Below are positions 1 to 7,216 of a DNA stretch of 19,932 nucleotides, one piece after another. The notes beneath the pieces were generated by a model. That model had not been told where the DNA came from and searched no databases. It saw only the letters and a list, made by a program, of their open reading frames with translations. The stretch lies in NCBI GenBank assembly GCA_021151605.1, contig JAGKWZ010000194.1:1-19932 (forward strand). The letters run 5' to 3'. The position numbers and the translations under genes are program-made. How positions within the stretch are numbered: position 1 is the first letter of the stretch; each line of letters starts with the position of its first letter. Source of the DNA: Verrucomicrobiaceae bacterium (GTDB taxonomy: Bacteria; Verrucomicrobiota; Verrucomicrobiia; Verrucomicrobiales; Verrucomicrobiaceae).

Positions 1-38
1 AAATCACTGCTGTAACGTTTTCGGAGGGTTGTTTTCAT
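1..38 (-). CDS. IS3-family-like transposase OrfA, N-terminal fragment (partial)
   Basis: An ATG at 38-36 on the minus strand opens a frame running off the window edge and encoding MKTTLRKRYSSD plus a partial next codon. A basic start followed by R-Y-S-S-D/E-F is typical of IS3-family OrfA proteins, whose N-terminal helix-turn-helix (HTH_Tnp_1 type) binds the element ends. A purine-rich stretch (AAGGGA) lies about a dozen bases upstream and could act as ribosome binding site. Only 12 full codons are visible, so the call rests on this short match together with the IS-like terminus just upstream. It could still be a chance reading frame. Confidence 0.45.
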   Translation of the reverse strand, partial: MKTTLRKRYSSD

Positions 39-84
39 GCTGCTTATTCCCTTATCCCCTGGTCCAACATTATAGCGCACCTCA
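1..84 (-). mobile_element. End of an IS3-family-like insertion sequence (partial, runs off the window)
   Basis: Read on the minus strand, the sequence from 84 begins TGAGGTGCGCTATAATGTTG, followed about 45 bases later by an ATG opening a peptide like an IS3 OrfA N-terminus. IS3-family elements have TG...CA termini and a short leader before orfA, which fits. The preceding FG-GAP gene loses its final domain exactly at this TGA, so the element boundary is placed at about 84. The other end, the rest of the transposase and any target duplication lie outside the window. Family assignment is by pattern recognition only. Confidence 0.55.
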
Positions 85-2385
85 GATGCCCGAGAGGAGG
101 TCATCGGGCGGAGAGATGTTACCGCCTAGTCGGAGGTCGCCAAGGCTGGCGGGGGTGCGTTTGACGACGAGATCAAAGGTGGGGAGGTTCCCAAGAGAGA
201 CATCGAGCGAGCCGACGAGGCTGTGCTTTTGCCCGGCGAGAGTGACATCGCCAGAGACGACGCCCGTGGCTGCGACGGTGATCTTCACATGGCCGCCCAT
301 GCCAAAGTTCGAGTGACCGGAGCGTGCAACGAGTCCGCTGAAGGTGCCGACGACACCGGGCACCAGTGGCTCGATGGTGAGGAGGAAACTTTCCTCCTCG
401 CTCGTGCCGAAGGGGTTCGTGGCCTTAAATTTAATGATGCTCGGGCTAGTGACCCCAAGGGTCTTCTTGCTCGGCGTGGTGGGTTTGCCCGTGAGGCGGC
501 CGGTCTTGGTATCGAATTTCAGGCCCGCAGGCAGGCCCGTGGCAGAGAAGCTGGTGGGGGAGTTCGTGGCAATGATGGTGATGTCGATCGGCTCACTCAC
601 GGAAACAGATTCCGGCGGTAAAGCAGCCACAACGGGCACGGCATCGACGACGCGGACGACGGTGTCACCATTGGTCAGCGTCGGGTCATTGCCAGGAGTA
701 TCCAGTGTAACCCGGCAGGTGTAGGTGTCCGCGTCCGCTGTGCCGATTTTGGCGATACTAAGAGCTCCCGTGGTGGCACCAGTGACGACCGCGCCGTTGC
801 CTTTTGAGCCGTTGGAGATCGGGTTGACACTGCCCTGGCGGAACCAATCATACTTCACCGTCACACCCGCCACCTTCGGAGCAGCGACCGTGCAGGTCAG
901 CCTCAGCGTGCCGCCGATTTTCAGCACCTGCGTTCCTTGATTCAGCGTGACGAGACCGAGATAGGCGGGATCTGAGGATACCGGGTTTACGACACCGTTT
1001 TGAGCAACGACCGTATAGGCTGCCGCATCGGTAGCTTTCGTCATCGGGACGGTGAAAAAATCTGAAATGGCCCCGGCGATGTTTACTGTGCCTCTTTTCC
1101 ATTGGTAACTGATCACCGGATCGCCGTCAGCCATGGCGCTGAATGTCGCTTCTGACCCCGTTAGCAAAAGCCGAGAGACGGGCTGAGTAGTGAACCTTGG
1201 AGGTGTCACTCCCGTGCCGCTGATGGTGAATTCAAAGGGGCTCTCGTCGGCATCATTGCTAGTAATTCTCGCCGTGGCAACGTGTGCTCCTCGACTAGCG
1301 GGTTTAAAGCTAATCTGGACGGTCTGCTTACCAGCATTGGCTGACACGGTGGCCATGGGTTGCTGCGTGACGGTGAAGGCGCTGCTGCCGCTGAGTTTCA
1401 CGCGTGGCGTGTCAGTCAGGAACAAAGCCCCGCTACCGCTGTTGATGATCTTGAAGGTACGGATGATGGACCCGTTGACCATCGACGTGCTGCCGAAGTC
1501 AGTATGATCTGCGAGGCTGGGTGTCGGGTCGCCGTTGGCGATGTCCACCCCGTTGCCGTAGAGGGCGATTTCAGGAAGCGGGACGTTCAATTGGAAGACG
1601 AAGACGCTACCGACGGACGAGCGGGGATCGCCTGTGACTGGATGTGGCGAGCCGTCCCCATAAGCCCCCACCAAAACCCTGTTACCAGACAACGCCACCG
1701 CATTGCCAAAGCAATCCCCCGCGTCACCAACGCTTAGTTTTGTCTGTTGTTTCCAGAGTGTGCCGCCGCGCGTAAAAATGTATGTGCTGCCTGTGTTATT
1801 ACCGGTCGTAGTATCATCCAGACAGGCCCCCACCAGAGCTGTATCTCCGGATAGCGCCACCGAGACTCCAAAGGAGTCTCCCGCCGCTGCGTCACCAGCG
1901 CTGAGTTTGGCCTGTTGTGTCCAGAGACTGCCGTTATATGTGAATGCATACGCGCTGCCTGCATCAGCACCCGCTGTAGTGTCATCCCAATAAGCTCCCA
2001 CCAGAGCTGTATCCCCGGACAGTGCCACCGAGACGCCAAAGTGGTCGTCCACCGCTGCGTCGCCAGCGCCGAGTTTGGCCTGCTGCTTCCAGAGGATGCC
2101 GCTACGGACAAAGACATAAGCGCTGCCAGCATCAGCACCTGCCATTGTGTCATCCAGAACGGCCCCAACCAGTGCCCTGTCGCCGGACAAGGCCACCGAC
2201 GAACCAAACAAGTCCCCTGTTGCCGCGTCTTGGGCTATGAGCTTGGCCTGCTGCCTCCAGAACGTGCCACTGCGCGTGAAGACGTAGGCGCTACCTGCAT
2301 TTCCATATGCCCCCACGTTATCCCAATATGCCCCTACCAGCGCTGTGTCTCCAGATAGCGCCACCGAGATTCCAAAATGCCCCAT
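82..2385 (-). CDS. FG-GAP-repeat surface protein, C-terminal part (frame-broken and 3' truncated)
   Basis: This is the downstream portion of a large exported protein whose N-terminal part lies in another frame at 2334-4772. It opens inside an FG-GAP-like repeat and contains four and a half more repeats of about 55 residues (pattern FG.SVALSGDTALVGA...GSAYVFTR.G..W..QAKL). After these come a choice-of-anchor D/HYDIN-like domain (about 255-385), two Ig-like domains (about 390-575), a putative-Ig He_PIG-type domain with the GLPAGL...G.LTGKP signature (about 580-670), and the start of a C-terminal beta domain that stops early. The stop codon is the first triplet of an IS-like end. The first ATG (2385) lies inside a repeat, so it is not a natural start. 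Such proteins are generally thought to be surface adhesins or matrix proteins. Function is inferred. Confidence 0.8.
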   Translation of the reverse strand: MGHFGISVALSGDTALVGAYWDNVGAYGNAGSAYVFTRSGTFWRQQAKLIAQDAATGDLFGSSVALSGDRALVGAVLDDTMAGADAGSAYVFVRSGILWKQQAKLGAGDAAVDDHFGVSVALSGDTALVGAYWDDTTAGADAGSAYAFTYNGSLWTQQAKLSAGDAAAGDSFGVSVALSGDTALVGACLDDTTTGNNTGSTYIFTRGGTLWKQQTKLSVGDAGDCFGNAVALSGNRVLVGAYGDGSPHPVTGDPRSSVGSVFVFQLNVPLPEIALYGNGVDIANGDPTPSLADHTDFGSTSMVNGSIIRTFKIINSGSGALFLTDTPRVKLSGSSAFTVTQQPMATVSANAGKQTVQISFKPASRGAHVATARITSNDADESPFEFTISGTGVTPPRFTTQPVSRLLLTGSEATFSAMADGDPVISYQWKRGTVNIAGAISDFFTVPMTKATDAAAYTVVAQNGVVNPVSSDPAYLGLVTLNQGTQVLKIGGTLRLTCTVAAPKVAGVTVKYDWFRQGSVNPISNGSKGNGAVVTGATTGALSIAKIGTADADTYTCRVTLDTPGNDPTLTNGDTVVRVVDAVPVVAALPPESVSVSEPIDITIIATNSPTSFSATGLPAGLKFDTKTGRLTGKPTTPSKKTLGVTSPSIIKFKATNPFGTSEEESFLLTIEPLVPGVVGTFSGLVARSGHSNFGMGGHVKITVAATGVVSGDVTLAGQKHSLVGSLDVSLGNLPTFDLVVKRTPASLGDLRLGGNISPPDDLLSGI

Positions 2386-3925
2386 AGGCTATGTGATCGG
2401 TCCTCCGACCCGGCGTCTTGGGCAATGAGCTTGGCTTGTTGGCTCCAGGCCGTACCGCTGCGGGTAAAAACATAAGCCTCGCCAGCCGATCCACCCGATC
2501 CAGCGGCACCTACCAATGCCGTATCACTCGATAGAGCGACAGAGCAGCCAAAGGATTGATAACGCGCTGCATCATTGGGGGTGAGCTTGGTCTGTTGAAT
2601 CCAGACCGTACCATTACGCGTAAAGAAATATGCACTTCCCGCCTCAATTCCCGCCGCCGTATGGTCCCACGGCACTCCCACCAGCACCGTGTCCCCAGAC
2701 AGCGCCTCTGACCAGCCAAAGCGATCATTTGCAGCTGAGTCGCCGGCAGTAATCTTGACTTGTTGGCTCCAAACCATGTCGCTGCGGGTGAAAATGTAAG
2801 CGCTACCCGCTTGGTAGCCTGCCGTTGTGTCGTCCCCAGACGCACCCACCAATAATGTATCACCATCCACTGCGACAGAGACGCCAAAGCTATCCGCCGT
2901 CGTACTGCTGGATGTAAGTTTAGCCTGCTGGCTCCAGGCAGTTCCGTTACGAGTGAAGATGTAGGCGCTCCCCGTTGGACTATCCCCAGTTTCGAAATTC
3001 CAATATACACCCACTAGGGCAGTGTCTCCAGATAGCCTCACGGAATTGCCAAAGTGGCTCTTCGCCACTGCGTCGTTGGCGATGAGCTTGGCTTGTTGAT
3101 CCCAGTTGGAGCCGTTGCGGGCAAAGACATAAGCGCTTCCAACATCAACACCTGCCGCAGAGTCATCTCCATGAGCCCCAATGAACGCCGTGTCATCGGA
3201 CAGCGCAACCGACATCCCAAATGTGTCGTTGGGAGAAGCGTCGTTGGCAGTGAGCTTGGCCTGCTCGCTCCACACCGCGCCGCTTCGGGTGAAGACATAG
3301 GCGCTGCCTGCATCGGAGCCTGCTACTGTGTCGTCCCTAAACGCACCCACCAATAGCGTCTCACCATCCAAGGCAACTGAGACTCCAAAAAAATCTCCCT
3401 CGGCCGCATCGCTGGGTGTGAGCCTAGCCTCCATGCTCCACACTGAGGCTCTCCGGGTAAAGACGTAGGCGCAGCCGACATTCAAGCCTGATGCCGTGTA
3501 GTGAGCATATTTACCTACCACCGCCGTATCTCCAGACAGCGCCACTGAGATTCCAAAGGAGCTGTCACCACCAATGTCGTCAGCACTAAGTTCGGCTTGC
3601 TGGCTCCATACTACACCGCTGCGAATGAAAATGAAAGCTCTGCTACCAGAAGCAGTCCCCACCAACACAGTGTCCTCGGACAGTGCCACCGATACACCAA
3701 AACCAAATCCCAAAATGACTGACTTGGCTGTGAGCTTGGACTGCAGGCTCCAAACCTTGCCGCTCCGGGTGAAGACATAGGCACTGCCTCTCCATCCCGC
3801 CGTGGCGTCCGCCGAGGCACCAATTACAGCCGTGTCTCCATCAAGCGCCACCGAACTGCCAAACTCATCCTCGTATTGGCCATCTCCTGTGACCTCCGGC
3901 CCCAGCTTGGCCTCCTGAGTGGCGA
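1575..3925 (-). repeat. Tandem coding repeats: 14 FG-GAP units of about 165 bases
   Basis: Fourteen consecutive degenerate units of roughly 145-170 bases each encode one beta-propeller-type FG-GAP blade. The most conserved DNA encodes SVALSGDTALVGA and GSAYVFTRSG..W..QQAKL. Units differ enough at DNA level that they are not a recent perfect duplication. Several adjacent blades are much alike, notably those between 1740 and 2340. Two seven-bladed propellers could be built from 14 units, though this is an inference from the count. Confidence 0.75.
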
Positions 3926-4772
3926 TCAGCGGATCAATCGTCACCGGATACACTGCTCCGGCATCTGCCACGACGATGTCCATGCCCTGCTCGCGAGTTT
4001 CGTAATGAGCGGCGAGTTCGCGACCGGTGGCGTCCCAGACTTTGAGGGTGCCGTAGCTCAGAACGGGGGCGCCGGTGGCCGGGTCGGCAAAGGTGATCGT
4101 GCCGGTTTGCTCGCCTTTGCCAGGGCGGGATTCAACGCCTTGTAGGGCGAGGGCGAGACGCAGTTCAGGTGAGGCTTCGTCTGGGCGGCGCGAGACGGTG
4201 AAGGCGTGCTCGATACCCTCGGCACGGTTTTCATACCATTCGGTGATGCCATTGGAGTGGCGATACTCCACGCGTTCTTTCGTCAGTACAGGCTTCGTTT
4301 TGGCCGCTCCAGCGAGGCTGAGTGTGGCTGCCCATTTACCTCTACGACCGGACTCGATTCGCACGGTGCCGTCGAGGAAGCGGGCGGTGAGTTGCTGGCC
4401 GGGGTTTTGGGCGAAGTAGCGAACGCCCTTGTTGTGTGGCAGGCTGGCCTCGTGGTCGGTCAGAGGCTGCACGGCACGGCGGGCAGAGGCGAAGGCGCAC
4501 CAGAGAGATTCCTGCTCTGTCTGGGGCAGTGCTTGGAAGGCTTTTTGCTGAGCAGTCTGTTGTGGCTGGCGCTGCTCGGCAGAAACGGGTGAGTTCACCG
4601 CTGGCCTGACCAAAGGAGCGGCGACTTCAGGCTTTCTGTCTACCTCAAGAACCGGGTTCGTTGTTGCTAGGGAAACAAGCGATGCAGTCTCGCTGCGCCA
4701 CGGCTTCGATGCGGCAAAGACAATGACGAGAAGGCCAAAGGCCAGGCTCAAGCGGCGGCGTGGATTCTTCAT
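2334..4772 (-). CDS. FG-GAP-repeat surface protein, N-terminal part with signal peptide (frame-broken)
   Basis: The ATG at 4772 opens MKNPRRRLSLAFGLLVIVFA, a basic N-terminus and hydrophobic stretch consistent with Sec export or an N-terminal anchor. Residues about 100-285 form a domain ending in YPVTIDPL, a phrase common before FG-GAP arrays in Planctomycetota and Verrucomicrobiota. From about 286, nine complete FG-GAP/integrin-alpha-like repeats follow, then the first part of the tenth. The last 18 or so residues (after GSEDRSHSLWG) are read out of frame: the correct repeat (HFGISVALSG) continues in the frame of the 82-2385 piece. Restoring one base in the G4 run (CCCC on plus, 2380-2383) gives a single protein of 1,563 residues with 14 repeats. 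No clear Shine-Dalgarno precedes the start. The gene is divergent from the flavoprotein gene at 4901. Confidence 0.82.
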   Translation of the reverse strand: MKNPRRRLSLAFGLLVIVFAASKPWRSETASLVSLATTNPVLEVDRKPEVAAPLVRPAVNSPVSAEQRQPQQTAQQKAFQALPQTEQESLWCAFASARRAVQPLTDHEASLPHNKGVRYFAQNPGQQLTARFLDGTVRIESGRRGKWAATLSLAGAAKTKPVLTKERVEYRHSNGITEWYENRAEGIEHAFTVSRRPDEASPELRLALALQGVESRPGKGEQTGTITFADPATGAPVLSYGTLKVWDATGRELAAHYETREQGMDIVVADAGAVYPVTIDPLIATQEAKLGPEVTGDGQYEDEFGSSVALDGDTAVIGASADATAGWRGSAYVFTRSGKVWSLQSKLTAKSVILGFGFGVSVALSEDTVLVGTASGSRAFIFIRSGVVWSQQAELSADDIGGDSSFGISVALSGDTAVVGKYAHYTASGLNVGCAYVFTRRASVWSMEARLTPSDAAEGDFFGVSVALDGETLLVGAFRDDTVAGSDAGSAYVFTRSGAVWSEQAKLTANDASPNDTFGMSVALSDDTAFIGAHGDDSAAGVDVGSAYVFARNGSNWDQQAKLIANDAVAKSHFGNSVRLSGDTALVGVYWNFETGDSPTGSAYIFTRNGTAWSQQAKLTSSSTTADSFGVSVAVDGDTLLVGASGDDTTAGYQAGSAYIFTRSDMVWSQQVKITAGDSAANDRFGWSEALSGDTVLVGVPWDHTAAGIEAGSAYFFTRNGTVWIQQTKLTPNDAARYQSFGCSVALSSDTALVGAAGSGGSAGEAYVFTRSGTAWSQQAKLIAQDAGSEDRSHSLWGILESRWRYLETQRW

Positions 4773-4900
4773 GAAGGATGCCCAAGGGGTAGGTCTTAGT
4801 TATAGCCTGCGCGTAGGTCTCCTGGCAATTTTTTCCTACAGCCCTCTTCGTTGACAAGGCGTAGCCTGCGCGCCCTCTTGACCTCTGAACTATCATTCTC
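4773..4900. promoter_or_regulatory. Divergent intergenic region with an 11-base direct repeat
   Basis: This 128-base gap separates the start of the FG-GAP gene (minus) from the flavoprotein gene (plus), so it should hold both promoters. TAGCCTGCGCG occurs twice in the same orientation, at 4803-4813 and 4862-4872, 59 bases apart. A TTGACA at 4851-4856 resembles a -35 box but has no convincing -10 box at the right spacing. No clear Shine-Dalgarno is seen for either gene. The repeat could be an operator pair or chance. Confidence 0.3.
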
Positions 4901-6067
4901 ATGAGCACTGAAGCCGCCGCTGGAAAGCCTGTCTACAACGTGAAAAACCCCTTCATCGCCAAGGTGAAGAAGGCACATGACATCTCCGGCCCCGGTGCGC
5001 CGAAGAATACACGGCATTACGAGATCGATCTCGAAGGTGGGGAGCTGGAATACCTGCCGGGAGACTCGCTCGCCGTGCAGCCGACGAATGACCCAGCGCT
5101 GGTCGAGGACACGCTGAAGGCGCTCGGTTTCACCGGCGAAGAGCTGGTGAAGCATCCAAAGACCGCCGTCGAGGTGCCAATCCGTCAGGCATTGATCGAA
5201 GCGACGCTCATCACCGAGATCGACAACAAACTCATCAAGGCCATCATCGAGAAAACCGGTGGCAACACGCCGCTCAACGGCCTACTGGAGCCGGACAAGA
5301 AGGCAGAATTGAAGAGCTACCTCTGGGGCCGATTTGTCATCGATCTGCTTTTGGAAAACCCCACGGCCAAGTTCGAGCCGCAGGAGTTCATGCTCACGCA
5401 AAAGAAGCTGAACATCCGCCTATACTCCATCAGCAGCAGCCAGAAAGCGCACCCGAAGGAGGTGCATCTCACCGTCGCCACCGTGAAGTACAGCAGCCAC
5501 GGGCGCGAGCGCGGCGGCGTGGCCTCCACTTTCCTGGCTGAGCGCATCACGGTCGGCGAGACGCTCATTCCTGTTTTCGTGAACCACGGCAAAGGTTTCC
5601 GCCTGCCTGAAGCGCAGGAGGAGACACCCGTCATCTTCATCGGCCCAGGCACCGGCATCGCTCCTTTCCGTGCCTTCCTGGAGGAACGCGAAGCCTCAGC
5701 CGCGAAGGGCAAGGCCTGGATGTTCTTTGGCGAGGTCAGCGAAAAGACCTGCTTCTTTTACAAGGAAGAGTTCGAGCGCTGGCTGGCCAACGGCACGCTC
5801 AGCAAGCTGACCACCGCTTGGAGCCGTGACCAGGCTGAGAAGATCTATGTGCAGCACAAGATGCTGGAAAACAGCGCCGAGATCTATGCTTGGCTCCAGC
5901 AGGGAGCCATCGTCTATGTCTGCGGTGATGCCGCACGCATGGCTGTGGATGTCGATAAGGCGCTGCACACCATCCTCGAAAAAGAAGGCGGGCTGACCGC
6001 TGAGGAAGCTGTGGCCTGGATGGCCTCCTTCAAGGAAGCCAAGCGCTACCGCCGCGACGTCTATTGA
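4901..6067 (+). CDS. Sulfite reductase-type flavoprotein subunit (FAD/NADPH-binding half only)
   Basis: The 388-residue product matches the C-terminal, ferredoxin-reductase-like part of NADPH-sulfite reductase flavoprotein (CysJ/CPR family). Visible motifs are the connecting and FAD domain start (YLPGDSLAVQP, 51-61), the FAD motif RLYS (173-176), GGVASTFLAERI (205-216), the NADP-binding loop GPGTGIAPFR (248-257), AWSRDQ and YVQHKM (306-321), CGDAARM (341-347) and a C-terminal RYRRDVY. The FMN/flavodoxin domain of about 200 residues found in full CysJ is absent, and the protein starts directly at the FAD part, so it probably takes NADPH electrons and passes them to a separate partner. Stand-alone proteins of this length annotated as sulfite reductase subunit alpha are known in PVC bacteria. 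No sulfite reductase hemoprotein is in the window. It is expected to be cytoplasmic. The gene ends directly beside the convergent gene at 6068. Confidence 0.85.
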   Translation: MSTEAAAGKPVYNVKNPFIAKVKKAHDISGPGAPKNTRHYEIDLEGGELEYLPGDSLAVQPTNDPALVEDTLKALGFTGEELVKHPKTAVEVPIRQALIEATLITEIDNKLIKAIIEKTGGNTPLNGLLEPDKKAELKSYLWGRFVIDLLLENPTAKFEPQEFMLTQKKLNIRLYSISSSQKAHPKEVHLTVATVKYSSHGRERGGVASTFLAERITVGETLIPVFVNHGKGFRLPEAQEETPVIFIGPGTGIAPFRAFLEEREASAAKGKAWMFFGEVSEKTCFFYKEEFERWLANGTLSKLTTAWSRDQAEKIYVQHKMLENSAEIYAWLQQGAIVYVCGDAARMAVDVDKALHTILEKEGGLTAEEAVAWMASFKEAKRYRRDVY

Positions 6068-6434
6068 TCACTTAAACTCGAGGTCCGGCGGGTAATTGCG
6101 GATGAGGTCGTCGTCGGTGAAGGGCTGCTTGTCGGGGCCTTCGTAGATGAGCTGAAAGGCGCAGCCGCTGCTGGAGATGACGTGCAGGTTTCAGGAAGTC
6201 ATTCAGCGGTGAGTCTGGCAGTCCGGCGAGAGGATCGGGCTGTGGCAGTCCGGCTTTCAAAACGGGGTCGTTGGGGTCGAGTTGGTATTTTTCCCGGCCC
6301 ACCAAGCTCTGCACATCCGCCCACAAGCCTGCGAGGCCACCGCCCTTGCCCAGCATGAGCCCGAAGAGCACGGCCAGCAGGACAACGAGGCCGAAAAGGA
6401 GCGGGCGGAGGAGTTTGGTGAGGGATGCAGGCAT
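6068..6434 (-). CDS. Small membrane-anchored protein of unknown function (one frame break)
   Basis: The ATG at 6434 opens a short protein with one hydrophobic segment (about residues 9-27, LLRPLLFGLVVLLAVLFGLM), then a Gly-rich stretch and an acidic Pro-rich segment (YQLDPNDPVL...LPDSPLNDFL). The uninterrupted frame ends at 6072 in an Arg/His/Pro-rich tail that does not look like real protein. Another frame encodes a convincing end, LHVISSSGCAFQLIYEGPDK followed by QPFTDDDLIRNYPPDLEFK and a TGA at 6070-6068. Removing one base at AAA or CC (plus 6187-6191) joins the two into a 121-residue protein. Its ATG overlaps the TGA of the upstream gene by one base (TGATG), which suggests translational coupling. 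I do not recognise the family. Confidence 0.6.
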
Positions 6435-7170
6435 CAGTTTTCTGAGTTTGCGGAGGATTCGTCAGGCAGCAAAGCTGCGACTTGGGCAGCGAGCACCTCA
6501 TCACATTCGACCACCACGCCGTCGATGGGCAGAATCAACCCGCTGCGATCTTGGAGGAAGTTCCCGGCATGGGCGTCAAAGACTGCCATCTGATCCAGAT
6601 CACGGTAAAAGCTCATCGCTCCCTTATAGCCGGCGGTAAACCCTTGCACGTGAGTGAAGTGGAGATTTTCAAAGAAGACCAGCATGTCCTCCGGCTGCAC
6701 GCCGTCTCCCACAATGGTGGGCTGGGCGGTGATCACGACTATTTGGCCATCTTCCTTGCTAAACCCGAGCAGCCGCACGTCGTCATTGAAGATACGATTT
6801 GAGGCGATTAGTCGCCGCAGATACTCGCCGGGCAGCGCATGGGTCAAAGTTGGGCCACCGGGTGTGGCGATCACCGTGAAGCCACAGCGCCCAGGATGAG
6901 TGGCCTTGAGGAAAACATCATCTCCGGGGAGAACCCGATGTTCTGCGCCACCTTCGATAAAGGTGCCGAAGTCGCTCAGGCGCTCCCGCCAGCAGCCTGC
7001 TTCACGGGCCCACGCTTCCAAGTCCCGCTCTTCACGGCCTCGGCGAATTTTTCGCTCGCCTGACGATGGCTCTCCATCTGCTGACGGAGGTATTCCAAGG
7101 AGACTCGCGGCTGATTCAAGCGCGCCTCGAGCATCTCTCCAGGATGGGTGGGTTTGCGAATGTTTGCCAT
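6434..7170 (-). CDS. Polyvalent-protein-kinase-like domain protein (one frame break)
   Basis: The C-terminal three quarters (read in the frame ending at 6434) carry features I associate with the putative polyvalent protein kinase-like family: LEAWAREAGCW, GGAEHRVL, VFLKAT (lysine, strand-like), ALPGEYLRRLI, VVITAQPTIVG, FDAHAGNF (an HxxN-type catalytic-loop look) and LPIDGVVVE. The natural N-terminus is probably in another frame, from ATG 7170 (MANIRKPTHPGEMLEARL...), because the same-frame upstream extension to 7186 has shadow-like composition. Adding one base near the A5 run (TTTTT on plus, 7048-7052) or slightly downstream gives about 245 residues. It lies 46 bases after the DUF1501 gene and overlaps the next gene by one base, so it is likely cotranscribed. 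Substrate and role are unknown. Confidence 0.6.
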
Positions 7171-7216
7171 GCTGCGGAGAATCCATGAGCGCGGGGTTTT
7201 GTCAATCTGGCGGGCA

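Noticed and set aside
1575..3925. Regular repeats suggested a possible CRISPR or satellite array
   Set aside because: The unit is about 165 bases, degenerate and fully coding for FG-GAP blades, with no short identical repeats or spacers.
7100..7170. KPTHPGEML near the start of the polyvalent-like gene resembles HigA antitoxins
   Set aside because: HigA antitoxins continue with an Xre-type helix-turn-helix. Here the following residues do not, and there is no HigB-like toxin gene beside it.
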